Assembly: GCA_018340375.1 (NCBI GenBank)
Contig: JAFFJZ010000043.1
Coordinates: forward strand, 1,426,001-1,490,000
Source: Gonatopus flavifemur
Taxonomy: Eukaryota > Arthropoda > Insecta > Hymenoptera > Dryinidae
DNA: 64,000 nucleotides
Direction: 5' to 3'
A program made the position numbers and the translations under genes. Within the stretch, counting starts at the first letter, position 1. Each line of letters starts with the position of its first letter. Under the pieces are notes generated by a model, which was given only the letters and a program-made list of their open reading frames with translations, was not told the DNA's origin and did no database searches. Below are positions 10,815-21,963 of the stretch, in pieces.

Positions 10815-12405
10815 ATTATCATCATGAAGTAATCAGTCTTATAACTGGTTTGATGAAATCCTCCAAGCCTGTCTATTATCCGTTAACCGCTTAATTTCTG
10901 CATATCTACGACAACCCTTATCTTGTATAATTTGCTTCATATAACTTAATCTAGGTCTACCGCTTCGAGTTTTACCATTCATTTTTCCTTCCAATATTGT
11001 TTTCAGTAAGCTTTCATGCCTTAAGGTGTGTCCTATCAGATTACTTCTTCTTTTCACGACCTGTCTCAGGAGACTTCTTTTTTCATTTCCCTTCTCAAGT
11101 ACTTCTTCATTTTTCACTTTCTCTATCCACTTGGGTCTAAGTATTCTCCTGTAACACCACATTTCAGAAGCTCCGAGTCTTCGTTGATCCGTTTTTCCAA
11201 TTGTCCAAGTTTCGCAACCATATAATGCTGTGCTCCAAACGTAACTCTTCAAGAATTTCTTCCTCACTGCTAAGCTAATATTCTTCGAACATAGTAACTG
11301 TTTCTTTTGGTAAAAAGCCTGTTTTTCTTGTGCTATTCTTGCTCTTATATCTCTTTTGCTTTCACTGTTTTCTGTGATCATGCTCCCTAGATATTTGAAT
11401 TCTTTGTCTTGCTGAATTGTCTCTGCATCTATTTCGACTTTCGTTCTCCTTGATGTTTTCGCTGTTGTACAAATCATGAATTTTGTTTTGTCCCCATTTG
11501 TATTCATACAATATTTGTCTTGTCATATTTTTTTCATGATGTCGAGAGTATTTTCTAACTCAGCACTACTCGCAGATAATATAGCTATGTCGTCCGAAAA
11601 TCTCAACATGCTTACATTTTCACCTTGAATCTGTAATTTCAATGGCACTTCCTCCTTCACTTCGTTCATTGCTCCTTCTATATACAAATCGAAAACCAGT
11701 AGCGATAGTGAGCATCCTTGTCTCATCCCTCTTTCAATTTGTGCTTCTCCTTTTTGACCCTCTATTTCTATTATTGCGGTTTGATTCTTATATAATTCAT
11801 ATATTATTCTCCTATCCCTGAAATTAATTCCTACCTCTTTCAAAATCGTAAACATCTCCTCCCAATCAACATTATCGAATGCCTTTCGTATATCTACAAA
11901 ACCTATGTACACAGACTTTTTTAACTCCAGACCTTTCTCTACTACTGTTCTGAGTGCTAATATCGCTTCCCGCGTTCCCCTATTTTTCCTGAAACCGAAC
12001 TGATCTTCTGCCAATCTACTCTCTATTTTATTCTCTATCCTTCTGTATATGATTTTTGTCAGTATTTTAGAGGCATGTGAATTTGAACGAATCGTTCTGT
12101 AGTTCTCGCATTTGTCCGCTCCTTGTTTTTTTGGAATGGCGACAATTTTATTCTTCTGGAAATCTTTCGGTACTTCGCCTATTTCGTACATATCTCTGAC
12201 AGATTCGAACAGTGCATCACGAGTTCTCTGACTGGAGGCTCCGATAAGGTCCGCACTCATGCCATCTGTTCCTGGCGCTTTATTATTTTTCAATTTTTTC
12301 AAAGCCCCGTCGAATTCTGATTTCAGAATTGAATCTCCCAATTCTTCTTCATCAACATCTTCCTCCCTCTCTGAAAATCCTATATTATCGCTTCCTTTTA
12401 ATCTT
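10815..12405 (-). pseudogene. RTE-type LINE reverse transcriptase, 5'-truncated, one stop
   Basis: The minus strand encodes a reverse transcriptase fragment with NNKAPGTDGM (finger), IPKKQGADKCENYR, the QFGFRKNRGTREAI motif, FVDIRKAFDNVDW (palm A), GMRQGCSLS (palm B) and FSDDIAIL (palm C, normally FADD; both catalytic Asp are kept). Then come the thumb and a C-terminal region with LYGCETWTI, EMWCYRRIL and GRPRLSYM, all typical of the RTE clade. One in-frame TGA (11,523-11,525) breaks an otherwise continuous frame from about 12,400 to 10,839. The endonuclease half is missing. The 3' end near 10,815 reads ATGATGATAAT on the minus strand, matching the short TGA-type tail of RTE elements. Confidence 0.88.
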
Positions 12406-12786
12406 GAAATCATCCAACGTGTTTTGAGATGAACTATTCTCATTTTCACATCCCTCTCCTGAACATGTGGTATATTCTTTGAGATGATGAATACGCAAAT
12501 GTATTTCCAACCCGCTTGTATTGCTGCGTTCCATGTCCGACGTTCCAGTACAAACTTCAGAATGCAGCAAATAGATGAAACATGAATAACGCAAACGAAA
12601 GTGTTTGTGTACATTCGCAGACCCATATCGCAACCGATGTGTGCCCAACTTTTCCATACGTTCAAGCAAACATGGGAGTTTCAATATTTCATATATCATA
12701 TCTACAAATAAAATATCCCAATTAATATGAAATATCATACGTCGAAAGAAGTACACTGAGAGAAAAATGGTTGACTCATCCGTGTT
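12406..12786. other. Unassigned sequence next to the RTE truncation point
   Basis: Two overlapping minus-strand frames are open here (to 12,665 and 12,801). Both have a Cys/His-sprinkled composition, but I see no regular C2H2 spacing and no known family. The first frame is merely read through into the reverse transcriptase. I treat this as the sequence into which the truncated LINE inserted. Confidence 0.3.
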
Positions 12787-12887
12787 GCCACCTTCACGCA
12801 ATCCTTCTAACCAGAAACCATGGATCTATTGCGAGCAACGCATGGGAATTCTCTATGCGTTGTTTAGAATGATTGCGTGAAGGTGGC
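12787..12887. mobile_element. 101-bp MITE, GCCACCTTCACGC ends, flanked by GTT
   Basis: Inverted ends GCCACCTTCACGCAATC and GATTGCGTGAAGGTGGC enclose an inner imperfect palindrome (GCAACGCAT). GTT lies on both sides (12784-12786 and 12888-12890), which may be a 3-bp target duplication. It has no coding capacity. Confidence 0.6.
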
Positions 12888-13063
12888 GTTTCACCCATTG
12901 CTGCGTTGGAGAATAGTCTTCAACATCGCATGCTTTTATTCCGGATTATGGATATCTCCATTCACACCAACATTATCACAAAAATAATAATAAGTCATTG
13001 GAAAATTTATTCGGCTCTACACAATAATATCCCACGAAAATTGTGGATGATATTTCAGTAATA

Positions 13064-14357
13064 CGAGGGTGGATTGATAAGTTTCCGGCCTGACCAAGAG
13101 ATGGCGCCACTAGGCCTACCTTGAGGTGGCGTTCTATAGTACCATCCTTAGATAGCTTGTAGCTATAGTTTCAGTCCGATCGCCATGTTAGTTTAGTTTT
13201 GAGAGCACGCTGACCAAGACGCCTCTGTGTTTTTCGTAAAAATGGAAAAGCTGGAAAATCGTGCTGTCATCAAATACTTTTATTTGAAGGGGTGAACGCC
13301 GAAGGAAATTAAAGAAGAGATGGACTCAACACTGGGAACATCCTCCCGATCATATTCAACCGTTAAGCAGTGGGTTTCCGAGTTTAAAAAGGGTCGTGTG
13401 AGCACCTCTGATGAGCCTTGCTCAGGACGCCCCATTGAGGTCACAACTCCAGATATGATCGAAAAAATCCATCAAATAGTGCTGAAAGATCGCAGATTAA
13501 AAGTTCGTGAGATAGCTGAGACCTGTAAGATGTCATATGAACGTGTACAAAATATTTTGCACCGACATTTGTATATGGAAAAGCTCTGTGCAAGATGGGT
13601 GCCGCGTTTGCTAACAGTCGACCAAAAATTGATTCGAAAGAACATTTCTACCGCCAATTTGGCGTTGTATAAGCGTAATCCAAGCGAATTTTTGCGTCGA
13701 TTCGTAACCGTTGACGAAACTTGGGTCCACCACTACACTCCTGAAACCAAAGAACAGTCTAAACAGTGGATTGGACCAGGGGAACCAACTCCGAAGAAAG
13801 CAAAAACAATTTTTTCGGCGAACAAGGTTATGGCTACTGTTTTTTGGGATGCAAGAGGTATTATATACATTGATTACCTTGAAAAGGGTGAAACTATCAC
13901 TGGTCAATACTACGCAGACTTATTGCAACGTTTGAGCCACGAAGTGAAAATTAAACGACCTCATCTGGCGAAGAAAAAAATCTTGTTTCATCACGATAAC
14001 GCACCAGCGCACACGTCAATCGTTGCGATGGCTAAAATCAACGATCTGAAGTTTGAATTAATGCCGCACCCTCCCTACTCTCCAGACCTAGCCCCGAGTG
14101 ACTATTATCTGTTTCCTAACCTCAAAAAATGGCTTGGCGATAAGAGATTTGCGGACGATGAAGAAGTAATCGAAGCTGTAAATGGGTATTTTGAGGAGCT
14201 TGACGAATCAGTCTATAGAGATGGCATTACTAGACTAGAACACCGCTATGAGAAATGTATCAGCCTTGGAGGAGATTATGTTGAGAAATAAAAAAAAAAA
14301 AATTCTTAAAAACGTTGTTTTTCTTGGTCAGGCCGGAAACTTATCAATCCACCCTCG
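13064..14357 (+). mobile_element. Mariner transposon, complete ends, TA duplication
   Basis: Inverted ends CGAGGGTGGATTGATAAG and its complement lie directly inside TA on both sides (13062-13063 and 14358-14359). The right end also mirrors the longer left block through TTTCCGGCCTGACCAAGA, so the terminal repeats are about 38 bp. The 1294-bp length is normal for mariner. Near-perfect ends and only one disabling codon suggest a recent insertion. Confidence 0.95.
13242..14291 (+). pseudogene. Mariner transposase, one stop at codon 18
   Basis: The frame opens with MEKLENRAVIKYF at 13242, the usual mariner N-terminus, and runs about 349 codons, a normal length. TGA at 13293-13295 (codon 18) is the only break; a shorter frame can start at ATG 13320. 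The N-terminal half has the paired helix-turn-helix DNA-binding region (TVKQWVSEF, SGRP, VREIAE). The catalytic half has TVDETWVHHY (Asp near 158), FHHDNAPAH (Asp near 252) and SPDLAPSDYYLF (Asp near 287). The last two are 34 residues apart, giving the mariner DD34D triad. The WVPRLLT linker is also conserved. The enzyme would cut and paste the element at TA sites in the nucleus; this copy can act only if the stop is bypassed or the downstream start suffices. Confidence 0.93.
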
Positions 14358-15360
14358 TATCATATGAATATCATCAGTTGTCAGGACAAATTCAACATGA
14401 ATCCTAAGGAGATACACGGAGGAAAAAGTATATCACTTTTTCTCCTTTCGCTTGCTAAGCCAGAAAAAGGAAGGTTTGTAAAATTTACATAAAAATAAGG
14501 ACGATTACGAATCAATAGCTGAATTTCACTATGTGCCTTATAAAATTTAACGGTCAGCGTTCGAAACTTCAATCCTACCTATGACTTCTTCTACGATATT
14601 CGCAATCTTCCATATTTATTATGTCCATCCATATTACAAATATTATATTCCTGTTCCTAGTTTACTAAAAAATATAACAAGAATTCTTATACTGCCCCTG
14701 GTGAAAAATCTTGGAATAGATGAAGCGTAAAAACCTTTAATTTTCCGCTTCTTTTGCGCTTAGATACCGTTCCGTTTACTCTTCCGCGTCCCTCCATCCG
14801 CTTCATTTTCACCAAGGGTTTCATTAATTCTGTTCGGAGGAATCTTGAATAAAATCTTTATTTGGATGATACGTTGGTCTCCCCTTAATGAACTTTGATA
14901 AAATTTTTCTATTAGAGAATTCACTTTCAACTTGGAAATTTCTCGGAATTGTATACTATTCTGGAGAAATTTCAGAATTCCTCGCTGAGATGGAGACCCT
15001 ACTGCGGAATAAAGTGATTATATACAACTATGCTTATGTTCTAAAACTTCGCTCCCGTACTCTGAAATATCGGTTTTCTCTGTCTTTCTGATCAACTGAA
15101 CAAAGCTGTGCTGTTCATTCGACCAGCTGATACTGCTACGCTGATATTCAGAGTATAATGGTGGAGTATTGTCACTTTCATCAGAAATATTGGGCGATAC
15201 CGATACTGACGAGACGATACCGATACCGTGTCCAACGATACCAAGACAATACCGAGACGATCCTCGCATCTGACAGTATTTCTCGATACCGAGACGAGAC
15301 TTACAAAGTATCGTCGAGAATCTCGTCTCGTGAACCCCTATGCGTCATCCTTCTCGAAGA
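14358..15360. other. Intergenic with one small MITE; no gene
   Basis: Apart from the inverted repeat at 14,696-14,818, I see nothing with family similarity. Positions about 15,180-15,330 form a degenerate array of GATACCGA/CGAGAC words (simple-sequence-like) that creates spurious open frames. Confidence 0.35.
14696..14818. mobile_element. 123-bp MITE with CCCTGGTGAAAAAT ends
   Basis: The left end CCCTGGTGAAAAAT and right end ATTTTCACCAAGGG are near-perfect inverted repeats, with inner GAAGCG/CGCTTC extending the stem. CCCTGG-type ends recur at 51,385 and 60,654, and a looser CCCT end at 56,515, which suggests one broad MITE group. Confidence 0.7.
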
Positions 15361-16241
15361 TATGGTGGAACGTTACATGGCTCAAAAGGAACCAATTTTC
15401 AAGGCGTTTCAATCACGAAACAAATTGAAAACAAAAAAAATAAAACCCAAGAATGTTTTCCCCGTCAAGGAGGTACTCGCAAATTCAGAAGGAATAGTCG
15501 GAGATGCACAAGGAGAGAATTTACAAAGGAGCAACAAATGAAAATAAAGTCAAATGAATAAAAGAGAAAATGTGACATACGGTACCAATTTGAAATCCAA
15601 ACTTGAGAAGAAAAATAATGTTTCATTCTAAACGCAGAAGCCGGCTTCCATAACATATGGTATCAATCTCCATCATAAAGATTTGGTCCCAAATATGCAA
15701 TATTACAGAAATAAATTAGAGAAATTACAGGAACAATCGTCAAGGAAAGCGGTAATACTCACGAAAACAAGTAAAATCCTTATATTTCGAAAAGAGAATG
15801 AATACTATTGTTCACAATTTCTTGACTATGTATTAGATTATATTATCCCATATTTCCCCTCATGGTCTGCAATTATTAAACGTCAACTCAATATTGTGAG
15901 GGATGACAATGCCTCAGTAGAGAATTCTTTCAGAATATTGAAAGAAGATATACTACGGGGAAGAAAACATATTCCTTTGTTGCAATTCATAAACACTTTG
16001 GAATTTTTTTCAGATGGTCGATTGCGAAGACGATTGACTGATATGTCTACTGAGCGCCGAAAAAGGAAAATAAAACAAATTGAACCACCCAAAGAAGTAT
16101 GGGTAGACGCAAAAAAAAACAAAAATTGAGTCAACTAAACAGTTTTCCAAATATCTAAAATATACAACGTCGAAAAAGTTGGCTGAGAAACCCAAATCGG
16201 ATGAATCATTTGAATTTCCAATATCACCATTCACCGTGATT
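15361..16241 (+). pseudogene. 5' part of a transposon gene that ends in a C48-like protease (split by hAT)
   Basis: Open stretches at 15,361-15,541 and 15,683-16,129 encode a basic protein, with WSAIIKRQLN followed by ASVENSFRILKEDIL and LRRRLTD. The VENSFRILK block resembles the Glu-containing C-terminal part of transposase cores that carry a C-terminal Ulp1 domain. A one-base slip in the A-run at 16,111-16,125 brings a TGA at 16,127, while the adjacent frame stays open to the hAT insertion at 16,242 and continues on the other side from 21,972. Earlier parts of the gene, including the other catalytic acids, are not recognisable to the left. The superfamily is unresolved; elements with C48 domains such as the KDZ group are the comparison to make. 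Confidence 0.6.
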
Positions 16242-16430
16242 CAGCGTTGCCAACCACCCGATAATTATCGTGTTTCACGATAATTTTGACATATCCCGGT
16301 ATACGATAATCGCCCAATTGTCGTATAAAATCTACGATAATTTTACGCATTTTCCTATAATTATTGTATATCACGTATTTGGAAAAATATTCGAAAATCC
16401 TGCGAAAAATCACCAAAAGTGGAGCAATAT

Positions 16431-16714
16431 CATAATCCCTTTGACTATATAGCATTAATCTCTATAATACACCGGATAGCGGATAGTTCAATTTTGCTGA
16501 AGACCAATAGAAGAGCGCCATATGTAGTAAATTGTACTATCCGCTATCCAGTGTATTATAGAGATCAGTGCTATATAGTCAAAGCATAATCCATAATGCT
16601 CATAATACATAATGTTTCTTATTGGTTCAAGATTGGTGAGTTATAGGGAAATCACTAAGAAGAACTAGTTCTCAATCCATGACATGAATTAGGTGTTATG
16701 GGCATTATGGATTA
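16431..16714. mobile_element. MITE B, host of MITE A
   Basis: Left end ATAATCCATAATGCTCATAA (interrupted by MITE A) and right end TTATGGGCATTATGGATTA are inverted repeats. Without MITE A the element is about 130 bp. It has no coding capacity. Confidence 0.65.
16439..16584. mobile_element. 146-bp MITE A, duplication CATAATCC
   Basis: This is a near-perfect palindrome with ends CTTTGACTATATAGCA and complement, inner blocks GGATAGCGGATAGT/ACTATCCGCTATCC, and a perfect 8-bp duplication CATAATCC (16,431-16,438 and 16,585-16,592). The 8-bp duplication indicates mobilisation by a hAT- or P-like transposase. The target word lies within the left end of MITE B. Confidence 0.9.
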
Positions 16715-16778
16715 CGGTATACTACCTATTTCCATTTTGTATTTGGAATGCTTTTGTAATATCATTTTCTAGAGAATA

Positions 16779-17073
16779 TCAACAGAGATGAGTTAGGAGA
16801 GATTGCTAACGGAGCCTGAAAAGCTGGTTCGGTTTTTGGACCAGTGCCACCACGAAATATCGTAGAAGTTGAACCCAACTAAAAAGTCGAAACTTCACCT
16901 GATTGTTCGGATTGAATGGAAATATTGAAATCCTGTGGAATCACCCAATCGAAGTGGAATTCGACGTTTTGGTTGGGTTCAACTTCCGCGATGTTTCGCA
17001 GTGACGCTAGTCCAAAAACCGAAGCACGTTTTCAGGCTCTGTAAGCAATCTCTCCCAACTGATCTCTGATATC
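16779..17073. mobile_element. MITE C, about 295 bp inverted repeat
   Basis: Arms of about 100 bp face each other: ATCAACAGAGATGAGTTAGG through GTTGAACCCAAC on the left, and GTTGGGTTCAACTTC through AACTGATCTCTGAT on the right. The arms match at roughly 85 percent by eye and enclose a loop of about 90 bp. Confidence 0.8.
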
Positions 17074-17222
17074 AATATCATGGTGGAAACTTAGTCACAG
17101 ATAGCGAATTCGGTTTTCTGGACTAGGGCGAACTCGGGATATCTCTGTCTCTTATTTATTAACGATGATAACAAAAGACTGATATATGCCGAGTTTACCC
17201 CAGTGCAGTTAGCTGAATTCGC

Positions 17223-17606
17223 GGTAAACCACAATAAGCCCGAATACAAACAATCCCGAAGTACAGTAGAGCCGAAGTTCATAATTCCAAATGGCAATAG
17301 TCCCGAAAAAAATTTGTTTATGTTTGTGCCGATTCGCTGACGACTAGTAATGCAGAGTTATGTTTCGGGACAATTGTCATTTGGGATTATAAACTTCGGG
17401 TTTACTGTGGTTCAGATTGTTCGTATTCGGGCTTAGGCTGGAGTCCCATGGACCGGAACGAACCGGACCGGAAAATTAGCCACTGAATAATCATCTATAC
17501 ATTCCCGATAGAACTATATAAGAGGGAGAGCGAATTAAATCCATGAGATTTCGTTCCGGTCGGAGTAATTCCGGCTCATGGGACTTAAGCCTTATTGTGG
17601 TTTACC
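17223..17606. mobile_element. Fold-back D with a nested MITE in its right arm
   Basis: The left arm starts GGTAAACCACAATAAGCCC (17,223), and the right arm ends with its complement (17,606) once the nested 17,436-17,591 element is removed. The uninterrupted element would be about 225 bp. Arms span about 90 bp each. Confidence 0.8.
17436..17591. mobile_element. 156-bp PIF/Harbinger-like MITE E, TTA duplication
   Basis: Ends GGCTGGAGTCCCATG and CATGGGACTTAAGCC are inverted repeats flanked by TTA on both sides (17,433-17,435 and 17,592-17,594). Comparison with the other arm of fold-back D shows the pre-insertion sequence with a single TTA, so the 3-bp duplication is directly proven. A TTA/TAA duplication is the PIF/Harbinger signature. 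Confidence 0.85.
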
Positions 17607-17908
17607 CATGGAGAATAGAGGAAAGGAGTACGATTGCAATACTCTGAAATACCCCCAAAAACGTATCCTAGATTGGCTTCAAAAGTGGCGCTGTTGTACG
17701 CGTTTACCAGTATGTACTACTGAGTAACCATGGAAATCAAATGATTAACCAATAGGACTCACTGATCTATTATGGATTAGTAACAAGACCCTGGTTTTGA
17801 CCGTCGCGAGCGCCATCAAATAACAACTACCTAGACCCCAATTTTTGGCCACTTTCCGTTGGAGAAAATCGGCCTCGATTGTACTCCTTCTCTCTATTCT
17901 CCATGGGT
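17604..17908. mobile_element. MITE G, ACCCATGGAGAATAGAG ends
   Basis: The left block ACCCATGGAGAATAGAGGAA with GGAGTAC is inverted at 17,873-17,908. The arms are about 35 bp and the interior about 235 bp, with no coding capacity. Its left end touches the right end of fold-back D. Confidence 0.65.
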
Positions 17909-18067
17909 TCACCTGAATTTGATAAGAGTCTGGCTGACTTGGAATCTGATGACTGGTTGACTGATCGGTCAAGTTCTATGGAACCTCATTGGTTGCGGAA
18001 TTGCCAGGAAATGGCCGATCCAATCGCAATCGAAATGCCGCCGTCATTTCCAAGCAAAGACGCTCAT

Positions 18068-18205
18068 GGATGCTTCCGATACCAAGGGAGTAGAGTGGGG
18101 TGGGTTATCTTTTGACCAATTGAGAAATTGGAAAAAACCTTGCTAATTTCTGATTGGTTGAAAGATAACCCACTCCACTCTACTCCCTTGGTATCGGAAG
18201 CATCC
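18068..18205. mobile_element. 138-bp palindromic MITE F
   Basis: Arms of about 55-60 bp starting GGATGCTTCCGATACCAAGG and ending with the complement are nearly identical, with a loop of about 20 bp. It has no coding capacity. Confidence 0.85.
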
Positions 18206-18713
18206 CATATCTCGTCAACGAAGTTTTTGTAGATAAACCTTCACTAGGATTCCAAGTTATTTTAATATTTCGAATATCTTTTTGGCAATTTGTGTCTTCG
18301 ATGTGGTCATAAACACAGGTTAGTATCGATCAAATTCTGTTTTCATTCAATCAAATTATGTATCTTGTTGCTATTCATCTCAAAACACTTCGGATCGTGA
18401 GTAATTTCTGATAGATTATTAGTTATTGAATTGAGAAGTGAATATGTATATCAAAACAATCAATAATTAACATTTATGATTCATTATCAATTATTTCCAA
18501 TCTCATTATTTCCGGTAAGTAATCGCCATATGAACCATGCTCATTCCAAAGATAATAAATACTACATACATGGAAAGAATCTCCCACTCGTTCTGTAGTC
18601 ATCAAAGAAAGTCAAACATTATGTGAAGTTCATTGATGAGACATAAATTTTTTGATGCATCTGAAGGTTTTCATCATAATCTTATAATTGCAGAATTCCA
18701 TAATATATGAAAG

Positions 18714-21387
18714 ATGAGTTCGGATGAAGATAATCAAGATCGGTCATCAACCAGTCCAAGGTTTCTCTCAACAAGGAAGAAAAAGATAAATATCAGGAAG
18801 TCTCAAAAATTTCGGAGAGAATGGTTATCTAAAGAAAATTTCAATATTTGGTTATCAACTGTACCAGGTGATGCATTCAAAGCCCAATGCAAAGTGTGTG
18901 ACACCATGTTTACAGCAGAGTTGTCAATTATCCGAAATCACAGTAAATCCAAAGCACATTTGAAAAAGTATGCTGCTGCTCCTACTTCCTCGAAAAAAAA
19001 ATTAGAAAATTTTTTGAACGCACCAAATGCAATCAAAGATGCTCATGTATTAGAGATTAAATTGGCAGCATTCATGGCAAAACTTAATATACCGTTCAGA
19101 TGCATTGATTATCTCACTGATTTTTTGAAGGAAAATATAATAGATTCTGAACTGATTAGAAATATACGATTGAAAAGGATCAAAATGATTGGTATAATGA
19201 AGAACGTGATTGGTGAAACTCATAAACAAGAGTTAACTAATCAACTACGCAATACAGTTTTCAGTATTTTAACTGATGAGTCAACAGACGTTTCCTGCCA
19301 GAAAACTGCTTGCATAGTGGTCAGATATGTAACTTGTTTAACAATACTTATAAAATATACTTAGAAATACGTATACATAGAATGTTTCCTTCATAATATC
19401 TTGAGAACAATAATTTCTCCCAACTAAATCATCTACTTCAATTTTAATTTCATCTAATGATATTGTGTATGATGTATCAATCCAGATAAAATCATATCTC
19501 ATCTGATTTTCTTTGGACCTAGATATAATTCATAGCATAAAAATTCAATTGAATAATTTGATTTATATTAATTTTGGGAAATTAAATTGAATATAATTTG
19601 TTTTTTTTCCTGAGCTATGGGATATTCAATTCGTCAATGATGTATGGAAATCATTTCTTCTATCTCTCCGGAATTTAACAAATAGTATGCTGTAATAGTG
19701 TTCCAACGGTCATCAGTACCAAAGTACATTAGTACCTGACATATTCCTTTTTTTTTTATCTTTTATCAAGAGCATAAGGATCTTTTTTTCACGTCTGATA
19801 CTAAAAATAGAAATTTGTGTGATTTTTAAATACATTTCGTATACATAAATGATTCTGATTAAAATGATTCATTTCAGATTTTTTGATGAAAATGAGAACG
19901 GAATTGTAAGTCGATTTTGGCAATTGATTCGGATTTTTGATGATAAAACTGACGAGAATGCTTCCGCTACGGCAGAACATTTATACAATCGACTTATTCC
20001 AACTTTAACCGAAAGATCCATTCCTCTCAAGAACGTAATTAGATTCGCCTCAGACGGTTGCAATGTTATGATGGGCACCCACAATTCCGTATCCACCAGA
20101 TTTCAATCTACATGCCCAGGAATATTCATATCAGGATGCATCTGTCTTCCTTTGCACTTGTGTGCAAGTGAGGCTTGTGAAATGTTGCCACGAAGTTGTG
20201 AAGACTCAGCTCGCAATATTTACAATTATTTCGAAAATAGTGCCAAGCGACAGTACCATTTTGTTCAATTCCAGAAATTTCATAAATTACTTCACCCGTC
20301 TCAAACACGGTGGTTGTCCCTCACAGCAGTTGTAGATAGGTCACTTGAGCAGTGGGATGCCTTACTGTTATATTCCACAGACCAATATTTGAATCAAAAA
20401 TTGATCGCTTCCGATCAAATTTTCAAAACTCTTTCGGATCCTCTGACAAAATTATATTATATTTTTCTATCTTGGGTGTCACCAAAGTTTACTGATTTGA
20501 ATGAATATTTCCAATCCGATCGAGTTATCATCGCTGATTTTCATGATAAAATGGCTGCCTCATATAAAGAGCTTCTATGTTGCTATCTAGAAAGGGATTA
20601 CGTTATAAAAACACCACTGAAGACCATTAATCCATCGATTATCGATAAGCGTTTGAAACCTCAGAAAATTTACTTTGGAGTTGAAGTACGGAAATTTTTA
20701 GAACAGGTTGATGTTGCATATCGACACGAATTAGAGGCACATCTTTATAAATCGGCAATAGAATTTTTGGTAGTAGGATGTGAGCAGATCAAAAAAAGGT
20801 TCAATTTCGATAACGAGATATTGCCTTCATTGAATATATTCATTCCTGTGAAAGCTGTGTCACAACGTACCCGAGGAAATGTGCCGTCATTATGGTCGTT
20901 GATGAAATCATTTCCCCGAATAATACAAGGAAGTGAATATCAATCAGTCGATGATGAATGGCGGAAACTGCCATTTTTTGTTTTGCCTGAGCATATAAAA
21001 ATTGATGATATGATCGACGTTTTCTGGACAAAATTATTGCATTATAAAAGCGATGAAGTGGCACTTTTCGCAAATTTATCCAAATTTGTTTTGAGTGTCT
21101 TGTCTTTGCCTCATTCAGATGCTGAATGCGGAAGGATTCCCAGTGAAATTGATCTCATAAAAACTAAAAGTCGCAATAAATTAACGACAGATAACATTAA
21201 CGGTTCTTTACTGTCAAATCAATGCGTAGCTTCAGATTGTATCCATTTCGTACTCACAACCGGAATGATGGCACGAATGACCAAAGACACTCTATATGCA
21301 AGTAACACGGATGAACATAAGAGTAACAATGATGTGATAGAATGTGAAAATCAAGAGAAAAATCAGGACAGTGATGATGACATATAA
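18714..21387 (+). pseudogene. hAT transposase 1, two exons
   Basis: Exon 1 (18,714-19,328, donor GTAACT) follows an acceptor-like TTGCAG 5' of the ATG. It encodes a zinc finger CKVCDTMF...HSKSKAHLKK and the first catalytic block, ILTDESTDVSCQ. Exon 2 begins after ATTTCAG near 19,878 and runs to 21,387. It has the second Asp block ASDGCNVMMG, then the Cys/His block CICLPLHLCASEACEMLP, and the C-terminal dimerisation region with LPHSDAECGRIPSEI and LIKTKSRNKL. The usual CERIFS is changed to CGRIPS here. The exon phases do not match by one base at the donor and acceptor I can see, so there is either an indel or a different splice site. It lies inside the 16,242-21,963 hAT and is presumably its transposase. 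Confidence 0.85.
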
Positions 21388-21963
21388 ATAGATGACAATG
21401 ATTTCTAAGAATTAAGAAGTGAAGTGATAATAACAGTGCAATTTTAGTCATGCATTCCAGTTAATTTCAGTTATGTTGTAGTTTTTTATTCATATTTTGT
21501 ACTATAAACATATTTTATTCTCTCAAAAGAGATTTCAATATATGATATTGGTGAATTTCATGTATCCCATTTGATAAATGATTCATGCGGAGAAACAGAA
21601 TTGAAGAAAAATATAATTCCATTCTCTAAATAATCAGATTCACATTCCTTTATAAATCAGGTAATATTAATTATAATTTTATTTCAATTAATTGTAATTT
21701 TCCTTTGATCACTTTAGACTAGTATTTGCAACATCTGATTTGAATTTATCGCTTTTTTTTGCCTAAACTATTCGAATGTTGTAGTGGTATAGTCAAGGAC
21801 TATTTCCAGAGAATATCATACTACATACAATAGTTGAGACACCAAATATTCTCTTATTGTGAATCCGATAATGCATGCGATGATTTGGAAAATTTATACG
21901 ATAAAACACGATAATTTTGATTGGACGGGACCATAATTCAAGATGGCGGAGTTGGCAACGCTG

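Larger units (their letters stand above)
16242..21963 (+). mobile_element. hAT transposon 1, duplication CCGTGATT
   Basis: The ends are CAGCGTTGCCAA and TTGGCAACGCTG, the CAG-type ends of hAT elements. A perfect 8-bp duplication CCGTGATT flanks it (16,234-16,241 and 21,964-21,971). Subterminal blocks with ACGATAA words lie at both ends. The 5.7 kb length is inflated by at least seven MITEs inserted in its left third (16.4-18.2 kb). It carries a hAT transposase gene on the plus strand and interrupts the C48-protease transposon gene. Confidence 0.95.

Noticed and set aside
12385..12801. C2H2 zinc-finger protein
   Set aside because: Cys and His residues are present but without the regular C-x2-C and H-x3-H spacing or linkers.
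13320..14291. Mariner start at ATG 13,320
   Set aside because: The usual family N-terminus lies in the same frame upstream from 13,242, with only a TGA between, so the true start was at 13,242.
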